A stretch of 64,000 nucleotides of DNA from Heterotrichella gracilis (Eukaryota; Sar; Xanthophyceae; Tribonematales; Xanthonemataceae): positions 33,850 to 97,849 of the forward strand of contig JAULBX010013762.1 in assembly GCA_032358255.1 (NCBI GenBank), in the 5' to 3' direction. The translations under genes were made by a program, and so were the position numbers. The notes beneath the pieces were generated by a model. That model had not been told where the DNA came from, made no database searches, and saw only the letters and a program-made list of their open reading frames with translations. Positions 36,801 through 47,465 of the stretch are shown in pieces. The first letter of the stretch is position 1. Each line of letters opens with the position of its first letter.

Positions 36801-39370
36801 GGGCAGTGGCCCGATCGTGTTCAACCTGCCCCAATCTGTGGTGGAGGACATCGACGCCAGGGCTGAGGAGGGCGATAGGGACTTCCAGCAACTCCTGGTG
36901 GATATGTACAGGTGGGTGCAGATTTAGGGTTCAGGTTTTTAGAGTTTAGGGTTTGGGAAAAATTAGTTTGAGTTGAAAAATTGGTTTGGGATGAGGACTT
37001 CCAACAGCTACTGGTTGATACATACAGTTGAATGCAATTTAGGGTTTGGAATTGTATGATGTGGGATTTAGGGTTTGGAGAATTAATATGTGGGGATTAG
37101 GGTTATGGATGAGGGCTTTCGGCAGGGGTTTAGGGTTAGGGAAGAGGCCTTCAGCTGACACACCCTTGATCCTTTGCCCCAGGACCGCGGCACTGGTGAA
37201 CGTGGAGAGGATGCAGCACGAGCTGCTGGCAGTGATGGCGGCATACATCGAGGCGCATGCGCAGCTGCCGCAGAGGGCCAGCGGGGCTGCACGCAAGGTG
37301 CTGCGCAAGAAAGCGACCTTCAAGGAGCCCGATATGGATGACAGCATGATGGAGCGACCTACCAAACAGGTGCGGTTGAGAGGTTAGAATTTAGGGTGGG
37401 TGGGGCAAGGCATCTGCGGCATTTTGTGCCATGGCTCGCAGATATTTATTATATCCAAATCCCTGAACCCTGCGCATAAGGTGCTGCGCAAGGGGCCTGC
37501 CTTCAAGGAGCCTGATATGGATGACATTTTATTGGAGCGACCTACCAAACAGGTGCGGCTTAGGGTTTGGGGTTAAGAGTAGGTGGGGCATGGCAAGTGC
37601 GGCATTTGGTAGATGTTGATCCAAACCAATACCCTAAACCCTGCGCGCAAGGTGCTGCGCAAGGGGGCAAGCTATATAGAGCCCGAGATGGATGACAGCT
37701 TGTTGGAGGGACCTATCAAGTATGCAGTTAAAGCCTAAACTCTAACCGGGCAACCTTTCAAATGTACATTTGAAAAAACACCAAAAGTACATCTTGGTAA
37801 TGTTTTATTAAAAACCAATTTGGGTGCAAAAAAGTCTGCATTTTGACACGCCACATGTGTACCTCCAGGCCGCACCTGCCAGTGATTTATGTCAGAATAA
37901 AAAACTCAAATGAATCAATTTTTACCCGCCCCATGTGTATGCCCAGGCCGCATCTGCCAGCGACACCTCCAGCGCCAGCGCACGTGAGCTCGCCATCCAA
38001 GTGCTGAGTGAGATGAAGGCCACGCTGCGTGAGGCGCAGGTGGTGGAAGTGCCACAGGGGGGCACGTGGTCCCAGACCAGCCACGTGGTGCTGCTCAAGG
38101 GGAGGATGCGGGTGGTGGCGGCGGTGGAGGGTACGTGGGAAGGGAAGCTTGATTGGGGAAATATTGTTTTGTGTATTTTGGGGGGCCAAAAGTGCCCGTT
38201 GAGGTGGCGGCAACGCTGTGTGAGGTACAGGTGAGGGTGGGGGTGGGGTGGAGGTGCCACAGGGGGGGGCGTGGAGCCAGACTAGCCACGGTGGTGGTGG
38301 CGGCGGTGGAGGGTACGCAGGGAGGGAGGGGAGGGATCAGGAGGATATTTTGTGTATTTTTGTGTCGTGCACTCCAGTGATAAATGAGAAGAGCACAAAC
38401 ACACAACAACGAGAGCATTTCTCTTGGCCGCCATGATGACGAAACCATTCCTCTCTGCCTGCAGGCAACGGGCAGCGGGAGTACGTGATGCTGCAGTACC
38501 ACGCCCCCGCTGTGCTGCCCTGGTACCACGTGGTGCACCGGGGGCTGTCCGCCAAGCACACCCCCATCACCTTCAAGGCAGCTACCCCCCTGGTGCTGGT
38601 GGCGGCGCCTGGGGATCCCAAGGTCAAGTTTGCATCCCTGGTGCAGCAGGCCATCCAGGATGCCAAGGGGAAGAGGGCGGTGTCGGAGCCGCTGAGCTCC
38701 AGTGGGAGGGTGCGGTTCTTTGCGTCTGCAGCGGAGTCGCCCGCGCTCAAGTAAGTGGATGGGGCTGGGTGGAGCTCTAAACCCTAAGTAAGGTTCTTTG
38801 CCTCTGCAGCGGACTCGCCGCAATGGCCTGTATGGTCCTCTCCACACCAGGCGTAAACCTGCTCTGTTCTGTGATGGTAGTCATGGGCTGGTTTGAACCC
38901 GCTGGTGCAGAGATGGTGTACGCATGTGCCAGGACCTGGCTGGCGCAATGTATGTAGGAATATGCACTTAATTACTTTACTTTAGACTAAGTAACCAATC
39001 GTCCATTTGTTTGTTTGCGCAGGCTGCCAGTTGTCATTTGCCAGGTGATGGGCCCAAGGGGGCATGGACTCTGCACTCTTGTAGTTGTTTTCATTTGAAT
39101 CTAATATATTTACTTCTGTGCGCAGGCTGCCTGTGGTTGACCGCCAGGTGATGTTCACAGCGGGAATGGACTTTCACACTCATGTAATAGTTTAATGTCA
39201 GTTAAAATGTTCCATTCCTGTTTTTGATTTATGCTGTGTGCAGGCTGCCTGTGGTTGGTCGCCAGGTGATGGGCACAGAGGGGATGGATCCCGCACTCAT
39301 GGAGGAGCACGATACGCAGAGGTCGCTGGGGAGGTCACTCAAAATGGCCAGCCACAAGGGACCCGCGTGA
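24809..39370 (+). CDS. SOS1: SOS1/NHX7-like plasma-membrane Na+/H+ antiporter
   Basis: CPA1 antiporters of this clade extrude Na+ in exchange for H+; plant SOS1 is controlled by C-terminal phosphorylation. Exons: 24809-24908, 25751-25873, 26107-26270, 26602-26785, 27303-27397, 27679-27861, 28155-28402, 28877-29004, 29470-29603, 29822-29980, 30275-30559, 30818-31045, 31563-31705, 32288-32387, 32840-33021, 33510-33610, 33961-34196, 34755-34972, 35233-35467, 35695-35932, 36262-36384, 36706-36911, 37193-37369, 37947-38130, 38465-38750, 39244-39370. They sum to 4,587 nt, 1,528 residues, longer than land-plant SOS1. The membrane domain (about 40-475) shows FFYIFLPPLLLDSA, STDAVAVSAILK and the Asn-Asp motif in EGESLFNDATSIVLF. 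TTWGGLRGALSLIMA is the late CPA1 block. A cyclic-nucleotide-binding-like fold at about 1136-1270 includes VRSVLHSVPFLANAP and GGFFVVVAGLVNGKV. The tail has an (Asp-Gly) run and acidic Ser-rich patches. It stops at TGA. Confidence 0.92.
25935..25996 (+). repeat. Copy of SOS1 exon 2 3' end and donor
   Basis: The segment coding for LLHGKATAVLVLV and its GT donor recurs ~120 bp after the real donor, nearly identical. Confidence 0.8.
26401..27020 (+). repeat. Fragments of SOS1 exon 4 on both sides of the exon
   Basis: A decayed copy of the acceptor and 5' part lies at about 26402-26490, frame-shifted. A better copy of the 3' part with donor lies at about 26905-27011; it codes for WTHCALFAVLVASTEAVAVS, with the transport-site region STDAVAV changed to STEAVAV. 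The true exon is 26602-26785. Confidence 0.75.
27590..27678 (+). repeat. Copy of SOS1 exon 6 5' end ending in CCCTAAACCCTG
   Basis: A partly deleted copy of the beginning of exon 6 (through GTGATAGGSTGGGAGATGA) breaks off into AACCCTAAACCCTGAATT and is followed by the real acceptor at 27678. Confidence 0.8.
28670..29140 (+). repeat. Fragments of SOS1 exon 8 around the exon
   Basis: Upstream, TTTCAG plus GTCATCTGTGGCTATGGAGC (about 28672-28725) duplicates the acceptor side. Downstream, the donor side (TTCAACCTACTRGGTGAGG) recurs at about 29032 and 29110. Confidence 0.8.
29630..29706 (+). repeat. Copy of SOS1 exon 9 3' end after telomere-like filler
   Basis: CCCCAAACCCTTAAACAG precedes a copy of the exon 9 end (coding for FPAIQSQ) with its GT donor. 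The filler again ends in CAG exactly at the copy start. Confidence 0.8.
30588..30660 (+). repeat. Diverged copy of SOS1 exon 11 3' end after CCCTAAACAG
   Basis: CCCTAAACCCTAAACAG is followed by a diverged copy of the codons for the end of exon 11 (original APPRRAPPGPP). The copy lacks a clear donor. Confidence 0.65.
31046..31150 (+). repeat. Four consecutive splice donors in a 32-33 bp tandem array (SOS1 exon 12)
   Basis: The true donor is at 31046. Copies of TGCCRCAG|GT recur with GT at 31079, 31111 and 31144, each followed by AAACCCTAAACCCTACACATGAG-like filler. Use of a downstream donor would introduce a TGA within the first unit. Confidence 0.85.
31280..31620 (+). repeat. Four copies of the SOS1 exon 13 acceptor region
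   Basis: GCCTGCAGGAGTATGCYTTCAGCGACC-type sequence occurs at about 31360, 31465 and the real exon at 31563, with a shorter piece at about 31278. The copies are separated by CCTAAACCCTAAA-type filler, with a period near 100 bp. Confidence 0.8.
31887..31983. repeat. Intronic inverted repeat (24-bp arms)
   Basis: Arms 31887-31910 and 31961-31983 (TGCACCAGCCCCATCATG and its near complement) flank an AT-rich 50-nt loop containing TTTTCTTAA twice. It lies in a SOS1 intron, is near-perfect and has no coding content. Confidence 0.8.
32085..32200 (+). repeat. Decayed copy of SOS1 exon 14
   Basis: CTCTGCAG plus a diverged copy of most of exon 14 (real exon 32288-32387) with indels; the frame is lost after GGGGGACCCGGAT. 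Confidence 0.7.
32445..32655 (-). mobile_element. Truncated LINE 3' end, copy 2
   Basis: Nearly identical to the element at 11655-11890: it codes on minus for VPKCMVFGRVEGAKGVGK and ends AAWRRICKTDC-stop, with the (GTTA)n tail on plus at 32447-32461. Relative to copy 1 it lacks a few codons (the A-T-W after KPRA) and is truncated slightly earlier at its 5' side. It is antisense in a SOS1 intron. Confidence 0.75.
33340..33455 (+). repeat. Imperfect tandem repeat in a SOS1 intron
   Basis: A unit of about 33-40 bp based on TTGTGGKTGTGATMRTAATTGTGAYYGYAGCTG is repeated about three times just before the acceptor of exon 16. Confidence 0.65.
34403..34632 (+). repeat. Two extra acceptor-plus-exon copies of SOS1 exon 18
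   Basis: Each copy has its own CAG acceptor (34408, 34573) and the first ~55 nt of exon 18 (coding for GLLLADHVCDHCMDHS with minor changes). The real exon starts at 34755. The cysteine/histidine pattern C-x2-C-x-H recalls a metal site, but only one copy is in the model. Confidence 0.8.
37455..37735 (+). repeat. Two diverged copies of SOS1 exon 23 3' end
   Basis: Segments coding for the end of exon 23 (ARKVLRKKATFKEPDMDD) recur at about 37470-37555, with a GT donor, and 37645-37730, each after CCCTGAACCCTG or CCCTAAACCCTG. Confidence 0.8.
38995..39243 (+). repeat. Two upstream copies of the SOS1 last-exon acceptor
   Basis: GCGCAGGCTGCCWGTKGT-type sequence occurs at about 39018 and 39121 before the real exon at 39244. 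A further copy of the 3' part of the same exon lies beyond the stop at about 39712-39790. Confidence 0.75.
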
Positions 39371-41478
39371 ATGTCCAAGGATGATTGGAACGGTGGATAA
39401 TTTATTCCCTAGAGAGATGGTAATTTACCCCCGCACAGCCCCTCCACCACCGGCACCGCCTCCGGCCCCTCCACAATCCTAGATATGTCCAAGGATGATA
39501 GTGCAACGGATGATTCCACTATCCTAGTAGCCATCCCCCTAGGAGGGGGGAGGTTCTCAGGGTATTGGACTACCCCATACAGGGGGGGGTAGTCTACCCG
39601 CTAACACCATGCGGGGGATGGTAGTGCCTACTACCGCAGGCAAGTAGGTAGGCAAGCCCCGGCGAGGTGCGCCCATGTCCCAGGGCATTTCAAGCTGAGC
39701 CATCAAGGTTGGATACGATGCGCACCAGTCACTTTGGGGGGTCGCTCAATATGGCCAGCCGCACTGTGATCCCGGGGCCCATGTGAATATTTAGTAGTCA
39801 GTGTCAGGGTTCAGGGGTGAAGCTGAAAACAGTACATTTTAGGGTTTGTTTCATGGAGCGGGGCAAACCTGAACAGGTGATTCGGGATAATCCCACTGGA
39901 TGATCCTAGGGCAGGGAAGCAGGGGGGCTGACCTGATGGGACAGTGGTGCAAGTGACGTGCCGCACTTGAAGGGGACGTCCTATATAGCATACAATCTTG
40001 CAATCAATGGTAGGACTCCTCGGAAGGGAGATGGCCAGTATGGCACAGAGCATCTGATGTCAGACGTGCTGGGTCCCTGAATAGAATCCAGCTATGCGGC
40101 CTGACAGGCCTGACAGTGTCATGTAATAATTCACGCCTGAACGTTGGCGTTGGTTTTGTATGTTGAAAATCATTGCGGCTGGAGCTGTAACATGTAGACA
40201 CTGTCAAGAAGGAAGAGCCTGAGGGAACGCACAACTTGTTCTTTGAAAGAGGGGTTAGGTGCCAACTGGCTCAGCCTGCCTGCCAGTGACACACTGTGCC
40301 CAGGGCACCAGGGCATGTCAGGCATATGATACATGCATGGATACATCCATATGGTATCATACGGTATCTGATGTATTATTACACGCTGCCGCAGCGTCAC
40401 TGACCGACAGCGCCACTGCACTGCATTGCGCGGGGTCAAAATTGTAACAGAGTCTAACCTGAGTTCAACATTGTGTTGTCAACATGTCTTTCAAGACCAA
40501 ATTGATGATGTATCCAAACTTTTGATCTCACTCTGCGTTTCAATAGCTGACGGTGCAGCAGCTTTCAAAGCACGGTGCGGCACAGTCACTGTAGTCATCA
40601 TCATAGTATTGCTAGTTGTTACAACATACAGTATACAGTTGACTGGATCAAGTGTATACAGATCTGGACCGATGGCGACCAGGTGGGGAACGGCCATGTA
40701 CATGCATAATTCGATATGGATTAATCAGAATGATTCCAGTGTATCATAGGATGAATGTCGAGACACTGTCTGGATTCGCAAAACCGTTTTTAGCACTGCT
40801 ACTAGATTGGGAGGCCATACTGGACAGCTGTAAATGGGCTCCTTGTTTCTAACGTAGTAAAGAAAACAACTACATACAACAACGTTAACTGCGTTAGTAG
40901 AAGGCAAATACAATATCTTACAAAGAGTTGAAGCTGCCAGCCAATGTAAAAGGGAATTAAATTAGTGAGTGTATTTGGGTTCATTTGAAAATTGACAAAC
41001 GTAGCTACCAACAGTTGAAATCAACTGCAATGTACAGAGACTACAATATGCTCCAAGCTACATGCACTACAATGCACAGGTGCTGTGACATGGTGCGTAT
41101 TCAAGTCAAAGTATGTGTCAGTTTTATTGTTGGAGCGTTTGTAAATGTAATTTGCCTGCTTGCAAGCAAATTACAAGTCACCACGATGTTGATTGGAAAA
41201 AGCATATATCTATGTATGCTCAATTGCTGCCTTTGGGTTGCAGTACCACCAAGCGGTGTATCACTACATTGAGTGGCTAAGCTATGAATGGAGAGGATAT
41301 TATCAATAAAAAAAATGCCAAACACCATTTTGGCAACAATATTTCAGGCTTGAAGTAATATACAATGCTGAAAAAACAAACCTCACAGACTTTGGCGATG
41401 CACCCAGCAGCAACCCATACATGGCTGGTCCTATCAAGAGCTCACGGCCGTATACGATATATATATGTATGACAGGGC
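39371..41478. other. Tail-to-tail intergenic region, SOS1-like and lyase genes
   Basis: Convergent 3' flanks. A duplicated fragment of the last SOS1 exon lies at about 39712-39790. TGTAA at 40132-40136 on plus is a candidate SOS1 polyadenylation signal, 760 nt after the stop. TTACA at 41171-41175 is TGTAA on minus for the lyase, ~300 nt after its stop. It sits in a small hairpin (GTAATTTGC...GCAAATTAC). The 40500-41400 part is AT-richer than its surroundings. No gene is recognised. Confidence 0.45.
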
Positions 41479-43871
41479 TCACAGGTGGTGCTGACCCTCA
41501 TGGCGAACCATCTTGGTGGTAGTGGTGGATGGCGGTGCCTTGGAATTGCTTCCAGGGATGGGCAGCAGAGTCCCCCGCTTGGATGGCGGCGGCGGTTTCC
41601 TGATGCGCTTGGGCGGTGGCCGCTTCACCGCCGGAGGTGCCGACTGTGGTGCGGGTGGGTAGAACAAGCGCCACTCCTGGTTGTCATATGCCTTGCCTGC
41701 CTTGGCCAGCGTCCACAGGTAGCGGGGTCATGCCAGCGCAGGTAGGCAAGCTGGAGCATGCGTGCAATGATAGGGTCCTCCATATCACCCCACCGCTTGG
41801 GCCTGGGGTCCTGGCAGGTCCTGCCGCGGTCTCGAAGCCGAATTTGGTGCTGCCGGTGGTTACAGTCCAGAAAAAGAGGGCGATGAAGTCAATCGCCATG
41901 CGCAGGTTGCGCCCGTTGCTGGCCTTGAAGTTGTAGAAGTCCACTCCGAGCGTGCGCCCGATCTCTGCCAAGTTGAACATTTGCTGCAGCGAACATTATT
42001 TAGGGTTTAGGGTCAGGTTAAGGGTTTGAGATGTAGTGTTGCGATCACGTGTATGGTCATGTTGCATTCGCTGCCAGGGAGCAGGGCAGCGTGGAAGTGT
42101 AAATGCTTGCGGCCATGTGATCATCATGCATTATTTTAAATGCAGCATTTGCTGCCAGTCAACAGCCAGCAGATGGAACCTAGGCATGGATGCATGCACA
42201 CCATGCTTCTGCTGCCAGCCAGCTTAAGCCTGAGGTACATGAATGCTCACGGGGACAGCAAAAGTCAGCCATGAATGCATTGCCTCCATTAGTACTCTAT
42301 CCCATGTTGACCTACCTGACAAGTGACTGCAAAATGCTGACAGTTGCACGATGCAAAAAGCAAACATGGTTTCTGTCGCCAGTTCCAAGCGCTTTAATAC
42401 ATACCGAGAGGCTGATGACACTGTAGTGGTAGGACTGCGCGCGGCTGAGATCAGCCACCAGCTGCCCCTGGGACCCAATCTGCTCCACCATCTTGGACCG
42501 CCCAGCCCTGAGCTGCTTCCTGGCGAGCTCCGAATCACCCACATACCACGCGATCGCCGACGTCTGGAGCGCGTAGAAGATGGCGTGGTTGTTGCGCATC
42601 TTGCTGACCAAGATGCCTTGAGGGCTGTTAATGAGCCATGTGAGGTACTGCTTGAACCAGGACTGGAGCTGCCTGTCTTTGGATGCTGGCCAAGCGTCAG
42701 AGCCTTGAAGTAGGCTGACAGCGCTGATCATTCCCCAGAAGGTGTTGCTGTCGGTGATGCCAAAGTAGGAGCCTGTGTTCTTGCCTGGCCATACCTGTGG
42801 GGCACAGGCGTGGCTCCTTTTTGGCTGAACAGGCATGGGAGCTGGGTTTCTGTTTTAACAGGAAGTTGAGGCAGCTGGGGTACTGCAGCAGTTATAAGGT
42901 ACATCCAGTTGTACAGGCAAGAGAGCTGGGATACTAGTTTTACAGGAAGTTGAGACAGCTGGGATGTGCAGCAGTAATATGGTCCATCTAGTTGAACAGG
43001 CATGGGAGCTGGGATACTGCAGCAATAATATGCCACATCAAGGTGAACAAAAGAGCGAATGCCCCATGCAGCCATTACGAAGGAATTGAACTTTGCTGAA
43101 CCTGTTGGGCCACCCCTCGCCTGCAAGTAAACCCTAAACCCTAAATCATACACCCTCACCTGAGCATACTTGAGGTTTGGGTTCATCCGCGTCCTGGGGT
43201 CAAGGAACCAGGTGTAAAACAAGTGCGCGGCCTTGTGGGCATACTTGGGGTCGCCAGTGAAGAAGTACATGTTGCTCAGGACCTGCACAGCCCTGGTGAG
43301 GTTCTGCAGGCGGTTGACATCCGAGGCAAAGTCGTTCACCAGATTACACTTGCCATCCACAGCAACCCATGGCAGGCCGTTCTTGGTTTCGGGGTTGGGC
43401 CAGACGTATGTTGCCACGCTCATGTAGACGTGCTTGTCGCCGCCGGGAGGCGCAACCTTCTTGTCTGTCACCGCAGGTGGCCTCATGTGAAGGAATGGGG
43501 TGGCAGACCTGCGCCAGCCATACAGCAAAGGTGACCTGCGCGCCTCCTGAGGTATTCATACACCAACAGCGGCCACTCGCCATGCATTCTGTCCTTCACA
43601 AGCTAGTGCCAGGGACCCATTTACAACCTGTCTCAGGCATGTCACCATTGTATTTGCCACAGGCAGCGCAACAAAAATGCAGCGTTTCCATGTCAGTCTG
43701 CAACAACTGTCAGTTTTAAACTACTGTTCACTGGTGCTGGTTTATTGCAGGTTAACCCTGTGTGTAGGGGTGGCCTGTGGCTTACTTGAACAGGGTGGCG
43801 AAGGCACCCATGACTGCAGGGTCTTTTCTAGCCAGGCGTGCTTTTGTTTGCAGCAGCAGCTTGCCATCCAT
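41479..43871 (-). CDS. Alginate-lyase-fold polysaccharide lyase, two apparent frameshifts
   Basis: Members of the alginate lyase domain family (PF05426-like) cleave uronic-acid polysaccharides by beta-elimination. Exons on minus: 43786-43871 or longer, 43160-43508, 42405-42794, 41479-41983. Family blocks in order: GGDKHVYMSVATYVWPNPET, then DVNRLQNLTRAVQVLSNMYF, then HLFYTWFLDPRTRMNPNL. These are followed by the catalytic Asn-Asn-His block in MRNNHAIFYALQTSAIAWY and the Arg/Tyr block LSRAQSYHYSVISLS. In the last exon the homologous frame changes near 41805-41830 and again near 41724-41727; each needs one extra base, and both lie in short G/C runs. A Pro/Lys/Ser-rich tail follows and ends in TGA. 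The first exon starts either at the internal Met shown or after an unseen signal-peptide exon. The true substrate is unknown; green algae are not known for alginate. Confidence 0.75.
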
Positions 43872-44785
43872 GAGAAACCTTGGAGTCACAAGAGTCAGAA
43901 GCCCCTCCAAGCTGTATGGATATCAACAGGACCAGGAGGCAGCAAGACTGGTGGCGCCCCCATGACCACCACTTGGCCAAGCTTGGTGCTGCGGTGCCCA
44001 TCGTGCCTCCTGCCCAGCTACGCTGCCTCATGGATAGGCTACATGGTCCACAGAATTGTGCACGTATCTTGCTGAAGCACGCATTGGAGCAAAGCTTGCA
44101 ACCTACGAGTGTTCAAACTTGGTGGGGCCAGCTGCCAGGTGACTAAAGAACTGGGAAAGCGATGGCCGATCTCGCAACCAGGATACACCGCAGCAACCAA
44201 AGGACATAAATCAGTTGCTATTGTTGCAAGTTTGGGAGTGTGCAAGTAATAGCTTAGACCGCAGCAACGGGTCTTTGGCTGGTTGGACGCTGGTTCGGAA
44301 CGACACCCGGCAGGTGGTATGCGTTCTGTTGGGCAGTCAAATCGTTGGTATCACCAGCCAGCGTTCTCTATGTGGAGACTGCACACCCGTCCAGCGCCTG
44401 TATCCCTTACACACCACGCCCCCGTGGAGCACATTGGCCTCGTTTCAAACCAGGACGATGGTTCGCCTCTGCAGGCTCCAAAACTCCCGCCAAACCCCCG
44501 CTGGCATGCGAGTATCAAGGGGGTCATCACCTCATCTCACCAAAGTGAGGCGAGGGGGTCACCGGTGGCCATCGCCATTTTCGAGGTGGACGGGCCCCCG
44601 CCGTTGCCGCCGTCCGTTTGAACTCTCGAAAACGACAGACAGCGTCACCTGCAACAGAAACGGTACTTATTCCTGGCCCAGCCTCGCCGCATCCAGTTCA
44701 GCAGTGATTTCCGGCGTTGGTTTGGGGTTGGTCGTTACGTATTCTTTTTGACTATGTACTAGTGCAGTTCAGCGCGTGGAGAAGA
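43872..44785. promoter_or_regulatory. Divergent region between lyase gene and cyclin B
   Basis: It must contain the cyclin promoter and possibly a first lyase exon with a signal peptide. Two AACGG cores (44266-44270 and 44659-44663), as in plant mitosis-specific activator elements, are present; such short motifs occur by chance. Long open frames here have no recognised similarity. Confidence 0.35.
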
Positions 44786-46712
44786 ATGGCGTTCGCGAGG
44801 CAAGCAGTGATTTCCGATGAGAATGTGGCTCGGGACGGCAGGGCTGTGCTAGGCCAAGCGAACGGGAACAGGAGGTGAGCAGCTGTGGTTGAGGTTGGGA
44901 AAGCCTTTGGTCAACTGTGAGGCTGTCAACTGCAAGGTATTGGTGCATGCAATTAACACAGTCCTGGCCGTGCTGCAGGGCTCTGGGAGAGATAAGCAAC
45001 CTGGTAGGTGGCTTCAACAGGGGCTGCAATGTCGGGAAGGAGAACGCAGCTGAGAAGAAAGCCACAGCACAGCCAATCCAGGTATGATCCTCTTCCTCTT
45101 GTGAGCTCAATGCATACGGGAGTGCTGTATATCCATGTTAGTCAAACTTGCAACCACTCTGTCCCCTTTCATCACAAACACTTGAATGCAGCAGCAACAT
45201 CAGGTCAACAACCACCTCTTACCCCTTCCACTGTGTACTGCAGGCCTCTAGGGCAGGCGTTCTTACTCGGCGTATGGCCCAGCAGCAGGCTCAACAACCA
45301 TCTGCGTCACAGGTACGGTTTGCCCTATCTTACTGTGTGCATGCACCGGCTCTTACCCCCTTATGCATTCCGCTCAAGACAGCTGGGGCTCACTTCAAAT
45401 GCACTCCTGCAGGTCAGAGCCGAGGGTTCCAGGGTGAGGGGGCTGCGGGCTCGCGATGCAAACGTGCCTGTTGCCCCTGCTCCTCAGCCAGCGGAGCGGA
45501 AGAGGAACCATTCCCTGAGCAGCTTGCTTGAAAGTCACAGTGCAGCAGCAGTCTCAGCCAGGAGGCAGGCACCCACTGCACGCGGATCCCCTCTGCCGGA
45601 TATTGACTCCAAGGACAGTGGGAACCACCTGGCCGTCACCCCATATGTCGCTGACATTTTCAGTTACTACAAGCGGGCTGAGCCACAGTTCCGAGTGGAG
45701 CCGACGTACATGAAGGGCCAGGTGCGTTGCTTTTGAAGCTGTGTTGACTCCACTGGCACGGCACGTCACAAAACACTTGTCTGAACCGTTGTTTGCTCTT
45801 TCAGGACGACATCAACGAGAAGATGCGTGCGATTCTGGTGGACTGGCTGGTGGAAGTCCACCTCAAGTTCAAGGTGCGAGTCCTTTGCCTCTGCACATCT
45901 CCTGCTCACACTGGTTTACCCAAACAAAGCACAGCGAACTCATCCAACTTCCCCCAACGCAGCTGATGCCAGAGACGCTGTTCTTGACCATCAACTTGAT
46001 CGATCGCTACCTGGAGTGCAGGCCAGTCACACGCAAGAACCTGCAGCTGGTACGCCTCTTGAACCAAGTTTGATTCCACTGCACAGCAATCTTGTTATAT
46101 AATCAGTTGTGTTTCCCCATAACAAGCTTGCAATGGACTGAACCTTGTGTGCTATTACAGGTGGGTGTGACTGCAATGCTCATTGCATCCAAGTACGAGG
46201 AGATCTGGGCTCCAGAAGTGCGGGACTTCGTGTACATCTCTGACAGGGCGTACAACAAGCCCCAGATCCTGTGCCAGGAGAAGGAGATGCTGAACAACCT
46301 CAAGTTCAACCTCACCGTGCCAACAGCATACAGCTTCCTGGCAAGGTACTTCAAGGCAGCCAAGGCTTCCGCTGACGAGGAGGTTGTGCTCTATGCCAGC
46401 TATCTGGTGGAGCTGGCCCTTCCTGACTACGACATGCTCAGGTTTGAGAGCTCCAAGATTGCAGCCGCAGCCGTCTACGCAGCCAACAAGGCCCTGGGAA
46501 GGCCCAACTCCTGCCCACTGGCTCTGCGCAAGCACTCAGGCTACTCCGAGACCGAGATCAGGGAGTGCGCTACCTGCTTGGCACGGCTGCACAAGAAGGC
46601 ACCCTCAGCCTCCCTGCACGCAGTGTACAAGAAGTACAGCCACCAAAAGTACCAGGAGATAGCAAAGATGGAGTCACCTCTGGAGCTGCTGGGGGATGAC
46701 ATGGAGATTTAG
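44786..46712 (+). CDS. CYCB1: B-type mitotic cyclin
   Basis: Activates CDK at mitosis and is degraded through the APC/C. Exons 44786-44874, 44979-45081, 45244-45312, 45413-45721, 45805-45873, 45963-46049, 46161-46712 sum to 1,278 nt, 425 residues, stop TAG. The destruction box RRALGEISNL fits RxxLxxIxN and is split by intron 1. A KEN box (GKENAAEKK) follows in exon 2. The cyclin box begins after YVADIFSYYKRAEPQF, with MRAILVDWLVEVHLKF and LFLTINLIDRYLE. The core helix motif is MLIASKYEEIWAPEVRDFVY, and the C-terminal cyclin fold includes FLARYFKAAKAS and KIAAAAVYAANKAL. The final exon carries most of both cyclin folds without interruption. Length and motifs are normal for the family. No copies of exon ends are obvious, unlike its neighbours. 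Confidence 0.95.
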
Positions 46713-47299
46713 GGATTTTGGCAGGCAGGAGGCGTGTACAGTTTTCTAGACTTAGAACTGATGTAGGTGTCAATGGCCTGCAGCACTATGACTGGTCTTT
46801 GCTGCACCAGTCAGAACCTGTCAGGCCCCAACTGTGTTGACCCATTAGCCCAGTGTCCCAACTCTTTTTTTCCATATGCTTTGTACATTGTCACTGGCAG
46901 TGATCTGCTTAGGCGTAGGAGTACCTCTATCGTACCGTTATCCAACCAATGAACCCGTGTCTTGCTGAACTCAACCCCGCCAGCTTAGCGTTTCCAGTTT
47001 TGCAACCTTATCAGTTCCGTGACCTGCTGGCTATTCCAAGCAGCCACCTGCGTTGTTCACCAAAGTTGAAAGTGCGCTTGCACCCTGTTCTTGTCATTCT
47101 GAGGATGTTTCCCTCAAGCACACGGTCTGTGGTTCATTCTTACAACTACATTACTTGCAGCTTGCACCAACATTGCGAAAGACAGTCCCAGCTGCTTGAG
47201 AACAGAACCTGTAGCAAAGCTCGTAGCTAAACTGTCTTAGCTACAACTGCGCAGGGCTGATTCTCAACAGCTTGTACAACAACATTCAATTTCCTATTT

Positions 47300-47304
47300 T
47301 GTAA
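47300..47304 (+). terminator. TGTAA polyadenylation signal for cyclin B
   Basis: It lies 588 nt after the cyclin stop. It is the algal-type signal closest to the gene boundary. Confidence 0.45.
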
Positions 47305-47314
47305 CAATACTGCT

Positions 47315-47319
47315 TTACA
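47315..47319 (-). terminator. TGTAA polyadenylation signal for the HDAC gene
   Basis: TTACA on plus, about 150 nt after the HDAC stop on minus, a typical spacing for green algae. Confidence 0.5.
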
Positions 47320-47465
47320 TTCTATGTGCAAAGCACTGGCAGTTCCCAACGGCTGAATAGAGACTCAACAGTGACTGGCACAATTTGTTGTCAACACGTC
47401 CACATAGCAAAAAGCAGTAACAATAGCAGTATGAGCACAACAAAAAATCTGTCACTAGTGGGTGT

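Larger units (their letters stand above)
46713..47465. other. Tail-to-tail intergenic region, cyclin B and HDAC
   Basis: The 3' UTRs converge. TGTAA occurs on plus at 47300-47304 and, on minus, at 47319-47315 (plus TTACA), so the two candidate polyadenylation signals are about 10 nt apart and each lies inside the other gene's predicted 3' end. No gene is seen. Confidence 0.5.

Noticed and set aside
44215-44751. 178-codon ORF upstream of cyclin B as a gene
   Set aside because: No recognisable motifs, overlapping long frames in other phases, and position in the cyclin promoter.
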